From: Parachlorella kessleri
Lineage: Eukaryota; Chlorophyta; Trebouxiophyceae; Chlorellales; Chlorellaceae
Length of the DNA stretch: 56,247 bases
Assembly: GCA_001598975.1 (NCBI GenBank)
Contig: BBXU01000171.1
Span: 1 to 56,247, forward strand
Direction: 5' to 3'
The notes below the pieces were generated by a model. The model was given only the letters and a program-made list of their open reading frames with translations, was not told the DNA's origin and did no database searches. The first letter of the stretch is position 1, and each line of letters begins with the position of its first letter. Of this stretch, positions 1 to 11,605 are shown in pieces. The position numbers and the translations under genes were made by a program.

Positions 1-680
1 ACCTTGGTGCATGTGTCCTTGGCTGGCACGGCTGCCACGTGGTACCTTCAACAGCGCTGTGTGCCCCTGACCGCAGGCGATCATGCAGCGCTGATGGAAC
101 TGACGCCCAGCTACGCCGACCTCGTGTTTGATTGCATCCGCGTATGCTGGGTGGCCATGATTGTCTCCATCCTCTTCTTTGGTGAGTTGCCTTGCTGGTG
201 CACCAGAAGTGTCTATGCGGTGGATGGCTTGTGAGAGGTGCAGGAATTCATGTTTACTGCCAGACATTGGGCTTGATGCGCTCACTCCTGGTGGAGTACT
301 GAGGCTGGCGGCTGGCTGTTGCGTTGCCAGCATACAGAGGCCTGAGCGCCTGTGTGCTGAACGAGTGTTTGTCCATCATCTCTGCAGAGATGAACCTGGG
401 CGCTGCCCTGTGGACCGGGCTGGTGGCCGGCCTTGCCTACTCCTTCATGGTGCGCCTCATGTACCGCCAGCACTACGCGGCCATGCAGCGCATGGCGGAG
501 CAGCAGCAGGCGGCCGCACAGCAGACCGCGGCCCACGCGGTGCAGGCGCTGCGGGCCGAGGCGGGCCAGGCGCTGCCTGCCGGCGCGGTCGACGCGGCCC
601 ATCAGGCACAGCAGCCGGGGCAGCCCGGGAGGCCGCTGCAAGTGATCGTGGTGTCGGCCTCGGAGGCCCGCCTGATGTGA
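1..680 (+). CDS. C-terminal part of a multi-pass membrane protein (5' truncated by window edge)
   Basis: Two exons are visible, 1-181 and 388-680, joined by a GTGAGT...TGCAG intron in phase 1, ending in TGA at 678-680. The reading frame is open from base 1, so the 5' part lies outside the window. Visible are two hydrophobic segments, one around VCWVAMIVSILFFG at the exon junction and one around LWTGLVAGLAYSFMV, followed by a roughly 60-residue Ala/Gln-rich tail that is probably cytosolic. The first residues (VHVSLAGTAATWYL) loosely resemble the VHVTVAGTVATW-type motif of choline-transporter-like (CTL/SLC44) proteins, but the residues after it do not follow that family. I therefore leave the family open. 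Confidence is good that this is a coding 3' end and low on identity. Confidence 0.55.
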
Positions 681-1757
681 GCAGGGCGGCCTTGTGGAAG
701 GCGGGGGCGTGTACCGAAACCGTGCGTGCCCTTGAGTTGAGGGTGAGCCGAGTGTACTTCAGGAGAAGGTATTTTAGGAAGCCTGCAGAGGCATGCTCGG
801 CGGCCTTGCTGGCGCTAATGCCGGACTGTCCAGCTGGTGCCGTGCCAGCTGGTGGAATTGTGCAGTCGAATGCTGCTTGATTACGAAGCCTACTCAGAGA
901 AATTTTGCTTAGTTCTGACCGAGGACTGGGGATGGTGTCTCCACTATTTTCACAGCTGGACTGAACAGATGTGCTGCCACCTGATGCAAAGGCAGGTGGC
1001 GAAGCCCGGGTTGATGTACAGCAGTAGAGCCATTTGTAGTCTACATCTCCTTTGTTCTTTTTCTGTGGCACCGTTTGCGCCCTAGTTCTGGCCCTTCACG
1101 TATTGGTTGCTTGCTGTGTTGACTTGCCAATAGCATGCGCAGGCTGGTATATGTAGCACTTGAGCTGTGGCCTGTGTTGCACTAGCTTGAAAGCTAAAGC
1201 TGGACTGTCAGAATAAAGGTGGAGTCCCTGTGTTTGATGCCTGGTCGGAGAATTGCTGCTGTGGTAAATAGGTATTCTTCCCAGCGAATTGAGTAGTCTG
1301 TATACCGCGAGAATGTGAACCGCTGTCGTCTCGTAAGATTTTGAGGTGCCGGAATCAAATTGATCAAAGTTTTGGTCCTGCAGTGTTCTGGTAAGTGCCA
1401 GCAGGATTTCACCAACACACTGCCAGAGCCACGCATTGACGATGTAGCACCCAGACCTCTAGACCGCACGCAGCACTGGCAATACAACTGTTTAGAAACT
1501 AGTTGGATACCTGCAGGGATCTCCAGCCCTCCTACCTCCCAAGTGGATAGGCTATTGCTGGCGGACTCCCAAGTCATCTAGTCCCACACGATGCATCATC
1601 TGCCACCACCGCATTGCAAAAGCGTGCTGGGCATCCTTGGTACCCATTTTCCTACCCCTGCAATGCGCATAGAGCCACTGCAACAACACAGAGGCTGAAG
1701 GATCTGCAAGGGCCCCTACAGGCCTGGCATTGACATGGACAATGTGACAAAAAGAGA
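681..1757. other. Intergenic tail-to-tail spacer, about 1.1 kb
   Basis: This stretch lies between the stop codon of the left-edge membrane-protein gene and the stop codon of the R-SNARE gene. It should hold both 3' untranslated regions. The open frames on either strand have no recognisable domain and no splice sites linking them to coding-like sequence. I see no RNA gene. Confidence 0.5.
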
Positions 1758-2865
1758 TCAGCACTGGAAGGTAGGGCTGCAGATGATACACACCAGCACA
1801 TACGCAAGCAGCAGCACCAGCGCAACAATGCCAGCTGTTGTGCGCGCGCGGCGCCACCACATGCTGCTTTGCAACTGGCGGGCCCCCCGCTTGAAGGCAA
1901 ACGCATCGTGGCTGAGGTTGTCGGTCTTCTGGACGAGCAGCTCCAACCGCTCTCCTCTATCCAGGATCTGCTAAGAGCACAGCAAGGGAAGGGACCACAG
2001 CAAAAAGTTTCCGTGAATGATAATCATTAACCTGACAGCACAGAAAGCAAGCAAGGGATTGCGTGAGGGCTGCAAGCTGCAAGGCTTGCAAGAGTGTCAC
2101 GACTCTGCAAGTCTAGCCAGTGCCGGCTGGGCTTCTCAGCACTGGGCTTCACAACATTCTTAGCGCACCTTGTCAATGTTATCCACCATTATTGTCTTCA
2201 GCTGCCCCAGCTCTGCCTGCACGCGATTGATGCTGTCCGCCTGCATCCAGGAATGCCAGACTAAGAACCCAAGTGTGGTGTATGATGAGGTAGACATGGG
2301 TCCAACGGCAAAGTAGCAAGGGGCGCAGGGCAGGAATTCCGCAACGCACTTTTGGATTTGTGTTAAAATAGTCCATCTGCTGCTGCAGCACCCTGCTGAA
2401 CTCGCTATTCATTTCGTAGGCCACGGCTTGGGAGGCCACGGCTGAGTAGAGTGACTCGAACCGCTGCTGTATGTCTGTCAGGAAGGCAAAGGGCACGCGC
2501 TTGCCGCAGGCCTGCACCAATTGCACAGGAGCACTGCTGGCAGCTTGAAGCTGGCAATGTAAAGTTGGCCCTGGGCCAGGCACTGCTGCACCCCAAGACC
2601 AGATTTTCCTTGTCCCCCGGCGTGAGACAGAAGAGGCAGCCACGATGCGCACCTCATCTGCCATAACAAGGTACACCATGCCGGCTGCAGCAAGGATGTG
2701 GAAAACATGTGCACCGCTGACATAGCTTGCTTTCGTGTCACCAGGTGGAAGCTTCTCTAACAAACTGAGAGCGACCAGGCTGGCGTTGCCTGTGACGGAA
2801 GAGTATTCTGCCAGAACCACAGGTCCCCTGGCCACGAGAGCATACAAAAGGCTTCCTTGAGGCAT
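1758..2865 (-). CDS. VAMP7: VAMP7/VAMP72-like longin R-SNARE
   Basis: Four exons in sense order are 2653-2865, 2350-2511, 2169-2240 and 1758-1967, all joining in phase 0, giving 218 aa; plant VAMP72 proteins are about 220 aa. The N-terminal longin domain starts MPQGSLLYALVARG and includes VPFAFLTDIQQRF. The R-SNARE helix runs from the 72-nt third exon into the fourth; its zero-layer Arg is in ILDRGERLELL. A single C-terminal membrane anchor (VALVLLLAYVLVCII) ends in a short luminal tail. Known role of the family: it pairs with Qa/Qb/Qc SNAREs to fuse vesicles with plasma membrane or endolysosomal compartments. The start was chosen because MPQGSLLYA aligns with the usual longin N-terminus; an upstream in-frame start would add about 15 atypical residues. 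It lies directly downstream of the exocyst gene SEC8 on the same strand. Confidence 0.93.
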
Positions 2866-3365
2866 TCTTGTGTCGCTGAGGGCTGCCGACAATGCTAAGG
2901 ATCCAGGCAAAGCGGTCTTGACCCCAGGGCCAGGTCATCACAGCAGGGGCGCAGCATGCTTCATGGGTTTGATGGTTCAAAAGCGCATATGCCTGTTGAT
3001 GGTGGAAGTAGTACGACTTGTCATGTGGTTGACCTGGCAGGGCGGCGTGCAAGGGATGCTCTTCAGGTTTGCCTTGCGCCAGGACTTTGGTGGCAGGTGC
3101 ACACAGACTCTCAGAGTCTGAGAGGATAGGTAGCTGTGCACTGACCGGATGCGCTGACTAAAGTGTTCTGCAAGTGGTCTTGCCTGGCTAGTGAGTCATG
3201 ACTGATCAGGTAAGTAAGTGAAAGGTTAACAGCATAAGTGCAGTCAGGCACACCACTGTGCATGCTAAAGGCACTGCTGCGTAAGTCCTGCCTCGACCCA
3301 GAGTATGCCAGCAAACAACCACACTCAGTCACGAGTCTATGTTTGGCAAAAATTACTGCTTCCCG
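2866..3365. other. Spacer holding the R-SNARE promoter and SEC8 3' UTR
   Basis: These 500 bp separate the R-SNARE start codon from the SEC8 stop codon; both genes read right to left. The stretch should contain the SEC8 3' UTR and the R-SNARE promoter. I found no conserved promoter element or coding exon in it. Confidence 0.45.
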
Positions 3366-6300
3366 TTATTGCTTCACCACAGCCTTGACAAACGCCGCCA
3401 GCGCCGCATTGGCTGTGCCCTTTGCAGCCTTCAGCCCGCCGCCGCTGCCCTTGCCGCTGCCACCACCCACCCCCGCCTCGGTCAGTGTCCGCTGCAACGC
3501 GGCCCGCTGCTCTGGGGTTGCTGCCGGCCGCTCTGCCACGTTGGCAGCCAGCAGGGCCGAGTACTCCGAAGGGGAGAAGCGATGGGGCTTCTCAGCCACT
3601 GTTGCTAAGAGGCCTTCCAGGCTGTAGGTGAGGAGCGTGTAATACAGCTTGGCTTTGTCAAACGCTCGGGTGGCCTCTGGACGGGAGGGAGCCACACCTC
3701 CGCTACTGCTGCTACCACCGGCACCGCCCACGCCCAGCAGGGTTGGCTGCACAGGGACACACACAAGCATGTTTGGGATAATGCAATGGCAAAACTGGGC
3801 GCTGGGTGCCTGTGCTGCAGTTGCCACAGCACCATGGCAGGGAGTCCATGCCCGTGCTTGGTATGTTGAACGCCACCTGCCCCTGAGTCCTGTATCCCTA
3901 CGGCGTGCACATCTGCGGGCATGCCGCCCTCTTGGGCAGCATGCGGGGGCACAAACTAAGCATGGGCCCCCAGCTACGCAGCGGCACTGCCCAGGGTGCA
4001 CAGGTTGACAGGTCGCGTACCGCACCGTACCTGCAGCGATGCCAGCATGCGACACATGCGCGTCACGCCGTTGTGGTTGATCTCTCTGAGCTCTGGCAGC
4101 AGCCAGATCACCACTCGGGCGGCCGCGGGGCCTAGGGAGCCGAAGGCGTAGGCGCGCTTGGATGGCGGCAGGCAGGCGCACAGCTCCTCATCCAACCGAC
4201 CTAAACTCCTGCGAGTGCAAGCCATGGCAGTCAAGCAGTGCCTCAGCCGCCACGAGAGAAATGCAAGCCCAAAAGATTCCTGCAGGATCCTGGCAACAAT
4301 CATGGGCCTGGATGCAAGTCGCTCCTTGGAAATTCTTGAAATGCTGAGAAGGCCGATTATCCTTTGGGCATCCTTAGCTATGGTGGGCTTGGGCAAGGAG
4401 CAGGACCGCAACATACATTGTAGCAGCCACACATCAACAAGTGTCTTGGCTTGGCGGGCTCACAGGCTGCCAGCTGCCCACTGCAACCCTCAGCGCCAGC
4501 CCACAACCTGCCCCCAGCATTCCTGCCTGTGAACAGACAGCAAGCTGTGCAACCCGTCTGCGCAATCAGCCAGCCCACCTGGCCAAGGCGCCCACGCACT
4601 CATCCACGTCCTTGGCCTCCTCCTCAGAGCACACATAGCTGGAGCGAGGCAGCTCCGCAAGGTGAGAAATCACCAGGAGCAGCAGGTCCAGCCGGATGAT
4701 GCGCATGCACGCGCCGGCGACGGCCCGGTACCTGCGCACACACAGCAGGCGCAGCAGCGGCCGTGGACAAGGCACAGGCCCTACACTCAGGGATACAGTT
4801 GGGCACCTTCCATGCTCGCAGTATCAACAGCCCAAGGTCGTGGCCAGGCAGGCAGGGGATGCAGCTTGCCCACCAGAACTTGAGCAGCTCAAGCAAGCCA
4901 GACCTCCGGGGCCAGCCTCGTCACAAGCATGTAGACGACCACATGCCGAGCACTGCAAAGCCTCCAGCCCTGCCCCAACAAACGCTCCCACTTGAACAGC
5001 GACGATCTGTGACGGCAGCTCAGTTCCTGGTCCCCGAGCTCAGCTAATGAGCACACCTGTCAGCCAGGTGGGCCAGGCCTTCTGTGAGGCCCTTCTCCAG
5101 CCCGCCCCGCCCCCGCCATGTCATCAGCCGCGCCTGCCAGCTGTCCGCCCGCTGCTGCTGCACTGCCGCCGCCGCTGTGCCTGCTGTGCCTGCTGAGGAG
5201 CCAGCCCCACCGCCAGCCCCGCCTGCCGTCAAGGAGCTCACGCCACCTGGCCCTGACGTGGGCCCTGCTGAGGCACTTGCTGCTGCTGCTGCTGCTGCTG
5301 CGGAGGGGTGGGTGCACAGCTGGATGACGTCCGCGACGTAGTCCAGGCTGTCGCTCAGCGCGGCCAGCATGAGCAGCCGCGCCGCGTCGCCGCCGGCGCT
5401 GAGGAGAGAGGACGGAGGCAGCGGCCGCTCCGCCATCAGCTTTGATAGGACCTCCCGCTCGGTGGACTCGTCATTGGCGCCAAAGCCAGAGGAAATGACG
5501 GAGGACACAAAAGACTCCATGGCATCTGCAAGGGGGCGGGTACCAGGAGGAGGAGGGGTGCAGGGGGTCAACCCTGAGCATTTTGGCTGTTGATGAGGTG
5601 GCTAGCAGCTTTGTACGCAAGGGGACAGATGAGCACGTGTCGGGGGACTGATGTTGCTTGGCTCAGAATGAGGTCAGTAGCAGCATTGCATGCAGTGACT
5701 GCTGGGCGTGCCCCGTCGAAGTTGATACTACCACCACAGAGCGTTGGGGCTGAGCACATGGACTGACGGGCTGCCTTCCGCAACGGTGAGGACACAAAAC
5801 ATTCATCAGGCTCACAGGTTGATCAATGTATCCTCCCTGGACACAGACATGCGCCCATCCAACTTACGCCCAACTCGCCCAATACGTCACGCTGCTTGGT
5901 TTAGCTGTCTCGCGTACCTGTGTTCCCTCCCATGAAGAAAGCCACAGGCGACCCCAGCAGCACCGCTGATGGCTCCTTGGCCATGAGCCGCACCAGTGGC
6001 AGGTTCTTCTCTGCAAGCCGCCCGGCGGTGGATCCCGCAACCGCCGTGGTCAGGTGTGAGATGAAGGCATCCAGCACCCGGCCCAGGATGTTCTCCACAA
6101 CACCTGCCGGCCACCAGAGGTGTCGCTGTTAACAAGCCAGAGCAGCAAGCCACAGCAGGAGCACCAGCAGGAGCAGCCTTGCAGGAATTCCCTCGTTCCG
6201 CACCGCCCACTGCTGCGTTCTTCCCGACCAAGTAATCATGCAATGCCGAACTCTCCACCACTGGTTGCCCGCCAAAGACAACCCACCTCAGCATCCCCCC

Positions 6301-9300
6301 TAGCACTGCAAGCAGCTGTAATGCACAGAGGGAGCCCGCCACAGCAGATCGCAACGGGTCCCCAGCAAGGAGTTAACACGGCACAGGCTTGGGGGTAAAG
6401 CCCTCAAGCAAATGGTCCAGGGTAGGGGCCTGCCTGTGAGGTGTGACGCGTAGGGTGGCATGAGAGCGGCCCAGCTGAGTAGCTCCTTGACCATCTGCTC
6501 CGTGGCCAGGGCGGCTGGCAGCAGCGGCCGGCCGGCCTGGTCGCCCGGCTGGTAGGCCCCGCTCCTCAGGCGAGCCGGAGGCCTGAAGGCTTCGCCGTCC
6601 TCCAGTATACGAGTGCACCGTGCCCTGCAGGTAGCAGCCACAGCCAGAACCCAGCCTGAGCTTGAGTTATGACAGCCTTGCGAACACCAACCTTTTTCTA
6701 CACCAAGCCTCTATGTATGACTCGGCATGGCGGCGACAGAAGGACCTCCCAGCAGCTTAGCACAGCACCACCTTGGGCATGCGGCGTGCTTTACGCATCA
6801 TCCCACCAGCCCTGGCACAACGGTATGGTCCATCTACCCCCTCACACCTACCCACCGCCAGCGCACCTGAAGTCCACATACACCGACGGCAGGAACTCCA
6901 TGCGCGAGAAGGACTCCACGTAGGCGCGCAGCCGCGACCGCTCCGCCGCGCTGTTGCCGCCATCGGTGGCCGCCCGCCATGGCATGGCAAACAGCTGTGC
7001 AAAGTGGCGCATGCCGCCTTCGTTGCCGCTGCTGCTGCCGCCGCTGCCGGTTGAGGTGGCCAGCACCTGCTCTGCAGCCTCCACAAACTGCACGAAAGGC
7101 AGCCAGCCAGCCCTAGAAGCAGTAGCCGGCATGCTGGTACCCATGCAGGGACAAGTCAGCTACACTCCACTCGCACCTGTGGGTCAATGTGTTGACAAGT
7201 ATTTCAAGGCTGCATGGGAAGTTCTCGATCGAACCCATGCGCCGCAATGTAGAGCCATGACCAACCTTCATACTGTACCTCCGATGCAAAGTTAACCATA
7301 GGTTGGCTGGTAGCATGGTCACCTCAGGTCGAGACAGCAGAGAGCGCAACCAGGACATCAACGCGTCCCAGGAACCCCACGGGTCTCCTTCCTGCCACAC
7401 TGCACGCTGCCTCGCTTCGCATGCCAAGCAACAGCATAACAGTGCGCTCTTCACCATCAAAACCGCTCCCTACCTGCAGAACTGGTCTGTACAGCCCCGG
7501 CAGCAGCGCGGGGCCCCCGCGGTATCCACCCAGGACACGTGGCACCAGGTCCACGGCATCCTGTCCCCCCTCCTCAGGCCCCCCTCTCCCGGGCCCGGCA
7601 CCGCCGCTGCTACTGCCAAGGCCCTCCCCCGCCAGCCCGGTTGCCGCTGGCAACAGCTCTTCCACCTCGTGGACGAGGCTGAAGGTGAGTGTACCAGGGG
7701 TGTGGGAGGGGTTGGCAGCGGCTCCTGGCCCCCCCAGGCCTCGGTCGCCGGGGTCCAGGGCGCCCACCGCTGCCAGCCAGCCCTCACCTGCAACACGGAA
7801 GCCAGTGCTTGACACCTGTCGTGCTCGTCACAAGCTCCTCCGGTGCTGCCGACAACCTCTCCCCACCATCAATGAAATCTTCGTGCGGAGGCTCTAGCTC
7901 AGCAAAGCTACAGCGCCCAATTGTCTATCGTGTCCCAAGGGCAGAGCGCCACACCTATCAAGCACTTACACCAGGCGACACAGCCCCTCGCACCTGGCAC
8001 ATCCGTCTGGCTGCCTCCCTTGGGCTGTGGGGAGCCCGCCTGCTGCACATCCAGCACGACCCCCAGTAGCTGCTCACACTCTCCTTGCAGTACCTCCCAC
8101 GCCGCGGCGCTTTCCTCTTTCGCCCGCTCGGCGGGAGGTAGCTGGGGCTCCTGTGCCTGCCCTTGTTGCTGCTGCGCCTGCTGTGCCTGCAGAGCCTGCT
8201 GCGCTGGGCCCAACATGCCCGGCAGCGCCTGCTGCAGCGCTGCGGCCTGCTGCGCCTGCTGCCAACGCTGCTGCTGCGCCAGGAGCAGCTCCAGGCCGGA
8301 GGAGGGCTTGGGTGCCTTGGTGTGAGCCAGCATGTGCAGCAGCCGCACCAGCGCATGGAACACCTACAACACCACATTCCCAACAGCTTCGGTCAGCTTC
8401 GCGCCAACACCAGCGAGGCTTTGCCTGTCAGCACACCTAGCCATCTCCAATCAAGCGAGCAGCGGTGTGCAACCCACAGCGTTGTGGAACAAGCATTCAC
8501 TCCTTCCCCGACCAACCAAATTGTTGTTCTGGTATTAAGGAAGGCCTCTGCTGCACTTACCAAGCCAACTGCCCAGGGAAATAAAGTACCAGCTAACCAA
8601 ACAGCCACGCCCTACCTGCAGGCAGCACCCCAGCACATGCTCCACCAGCGACTGGGCTGTGGCAGCCAGTTCTGGCGGCACAGTAAGCTCGCCACCGCAA
8701 GGCCCACCGCCGCCGCCACCGCCGCTGCTGCTGCTCCTGCCTGCCGCTGACGTGGAGGGAAGCCCAAGCCCTGCTGCGGCCCGGCCGTGGCGCTGCTGCT
8801 GGTGGGGCGGTGCAAGGTACTGCGCGTTGTGGGGCAAATGCTGGGAGGTGGGGAACAGCTCCAGGGCTCTGAGGATGACGCCTCGTATCTGCACAACAGG
8901 AAACCAGAGATCAACACAACCTCTCAACATATCTTGTCCGTTCGCGGGCAAGTCATGGTGTAGCCAACAGCCGCCCGCATGGCTTCTTGACACATGCAAA
9001 GCTGTCACATTGAGAGTGCATATCCCAGCGGCCTTTCAGGGCCGGAGCAACCCATCCTGCGTAGACCTTCAAATTCATAGTGAGGCAGCAGGGACACTGC
9101 GACATGCGCTAGTCACTACAGCAGGCCGATCAGCTTCATGGGGGCTCGCAATGAGACACACATACAGACAGCAGGGCTGTGTGCTATCCCCCAGCCTCAC
9201 CCGCTGGGGCATGTGCTTGCGTAGGACCCTCTGGGCATCCTCCACGCCCCCAACCTGTGCCAGGCAGTCCACCAGCGTGGGCAGCGGCACGTCAGGGTCC

Positions 9301-11367
9301 ACCAGGTGGCCATCCACCACAGCCAGACCCGCCGAGGGGTTTGACAGGCTCGCCACGTTGGCGGTGTGGGCGCGCCGGTGCAGCGGCCGGCGCGGCAGCT
9401 GCGCCGGCGGCAGCCCGCTGGGGGCGGTGAGCAGGTCCACTGCCTGGCCCCACCCGCTGGGAGCTGGGGCCAGTGCTCCAGCCCCCTGGCTCCCCAAGCT
9501 GCCACCCCCTGCCATCGCTGCTGCTGCTGCTGGGTCGGAACCGCTGGAGGTGCGCCTGTGGGAAGGCCCAGTCGCGCTGCCAGGCACCCCTGCCCCATTG
9601 GAGGCGGCCCCACCAGCTTGGCCGCCGCCTGTGGAAGCGGCTGCGGCAGCAGGGGGGTCCAGCTTGTAGATGCGAGCCTCCAGCTCCTCCACCATGCTGG
9701 CTTGCAGTGAGGCACGCCGTCGTCCCATCTCCTCTTTCAGCTCTGCCAGCGCCCCCACCTGCAAGTAGCCAGGTGCCAAGGAACCCAGTTGCGCAGACCT
9801 AGCGTCCTAGCGGTTCACATGGTGATGCTGGGCGTTCGGGACACGCGCCCCTTCCCCCACGTGCCAACGAGCTACTCATGTCTGTGCCTGCAAGCGCTAG
9901 CTTATGTTCTTGCCAGGCTGGCAGGCTGGGGCGCCAAGGGCCACGGTGCCCATTGTAAATGGTGGCAGCCAACGTTCCCTGGCAGGCACCAGTGAGGCAG
10001 CGCTACACTTGGGGAGAGCCTGTCAGGAGCACTACTATTCATGAGACTGGCAAGCCAGCCTAGAAGCCCACCCTCACCCTGCTCATTTCTTGTCTGGCCA
10101 GCTTGTTGCAGCCGTCCAGCAGCAGAGCCACGGCAGCCACCCACTCCTGCACCACAGAGTGCCAAAGCAGCAAGGGACAGGGCCCCAGGGTTAGGCCGCC
10201 TTGACCTTGGCTACATATCCAATAATCCAGCCTTCCCGACCTCTGCACATGTGCTGTTTAACACAAGGATCACCCGGTCTTTACTCGCAGCAGCCTTGCG
10301 CATGATGCCATCACCACCCTGCAGGCAACCCAGCTGCTGGCCGGCCCTCACCAAAGCTCACACTACCCTTGCCACCAGGCAGCAGCGCACACCTTGCCCT
10401 CTTCCAGCTTGTGCAGCCGCGCCGGCAGCTGCGCCACTGCCTGTACGTCGTCCAGGAGGCGCAACGTGTCGCTGAGGGTGATGTGCCGCTGCCACTGCTG
10501 AGACAGATGCCGCGACTGCGCGCTCAGGCGCCGCTTGGCAGACTCAAGGGAGCGCCGCAGCGATTCCAGCTGCAACATACCGGCAGTACCTCCTTGTGAG
10601 GCATGGGCACTTCTACATGCTTCAGGCTTTCTTCGTGCCCATATCTGCTTTGATTGCAGGCCAGGACTCCCCTCTGCAGCAGCTGCTGCATCTGAGCAGC
10701 TGAGGGGTACCTCCACTAACAAACGGCAGCTATGCGGAGTTTCGCCACTCCCCCGGCAGGCTGCTGTGCTGCTTCCTGGGCCTTCTCAAGCCAGCTACGC
10801 ACTGACCTGCAACTTCGACTCTGTGAACAGCCGCAGGATTTGTGAGTAGTTGTGGATGGACTTGTTGAAGCCGGCATGGTAGCCCTCCACCACCGCATCC
10901 ACTAGCTCCTCGATGTGGGCGCGCTGGTCACGCAGCTGTGGGCAAAGCAGGCCGAGGTTCTCAACCTCAGCAGTAAGTTTAGCCCAGACCTTGCACAAGC
11001 CTAGCGTTTTCGGAAAGCAGGCCTCCAGCACCACACACCACACCAGCCACTCCGCTGTATGGTCCATACGGGGGGCCAAGGCAACGACTGCCAACAAACG
11101 GAACAGTGCACCAACTTTGGACACCCAGGACATGCTGCTGCTCCCCTGCAGACTGGCTGTCTTATAGGACAAAAGGCTCACCTCCTCCACCTCTGCCTCA
11201 GCATTTTCGGAGCTCAATACGTTGAGGACATGCTTCAGTGAGTCAAAACGGGGGTCCCTGAAGGCCGGGTTCACACGGCTCAGCTCCTCGTCAACTTCTT
11301 CCCAGTCAACAGGAGCTGACCCCTCCCCCTCACTCGTCCGGCGCCTGTACTGGAGCCTGGAAGCCAT
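3366..11367 (-). CDS. SEC8: Exocyst complex subunit SEC8 (EXOC4)
   Basis: Sixteen exons in sense order: 11182-11367, 10807-10935, 10393-10569, 10078-10146, 9201-9758, 8616-8888, 7994-8363, 7788-7893, 7474-7678, 6867-7087, 6434-6624, 5918-6103, 5057-5525, 4579-4731, 4031-4208, 3366-3746. All phases agree, giving about 1283 aa; plant SEC8 is about 1050. The diagnostic N-terminus has WEEVDEELSRVNPAFRDPRFDSL and GYHAGFNKSIHNYSQILRLF (each quoted in part). The middle carries RCTRILEDGEAFRPPA, and the C-terminus carries YYTLLTYSLEGLLA. Extra length is low complexity: Ala/Gly/Ser in exons 5, 6 and 13 and Gln/Ala in exon 7 (8160-8300). The intron after 6434 has a GC donor. The exon 7-8-9 boundaries are the least certain, chosen by phase. 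Known role: one of eight exocyst subunits, tethering secretory vesicles to the plasma membrane. Confidence 0.92.
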
Positions 11368-11605
11368 ATGCTCAAGTGATCATTGGGCGAACGATCGACT
11401 GTAGGGAGCAGGTCCACTATGACGTCTTGATCTATTGGTTCTTTGGTGATCGCTTACAGCAGTTCTTTGGTGAAAGTCTCCCAGCCACGGTACCCCGTAG
11501 TCATGTCCTACTAAGAACGGGGGCAGTTGAACTAGCCTTTCCCCTGCTGTCCTCCTAATACATACTAAGCAGACCACTCATCGCTCTTGATGTTGAGCCA
11601 ATAGC
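11368..11605. promoter_or_regulatory. Shared head-to-head promoter region, SEC8 / GCNA
   Basis: Only 238 bp separate the start codons of SEC8 (minus) and the GCNA-like gene (plus), so both 5' UTRs and promoters must lie here. This is inferred from spacing. I cannot point to a specific core element. Confidence 0.5.

Noticed and set aside
161..880. Long plus-strand open frame overlapping the left-edge gene
   Set aside because: It is an Arg/Ala/Gly-rich shadow of the GC-rich exon 388-680, whose true frame is fixed by the intron phase.
1194..1577. 127-codon minus-strand open frame considered as a gene
   Set aside because: No domain, no protein-like composition, and it lies where two 3' UTRs are expected.
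8163..8325. Cys-rich and Leu-rich frames opposite SEC8 considered as separate genes
   Set aside because: They are antisense shadows of the Gln/Ala repeat in SEC8 exon 7.
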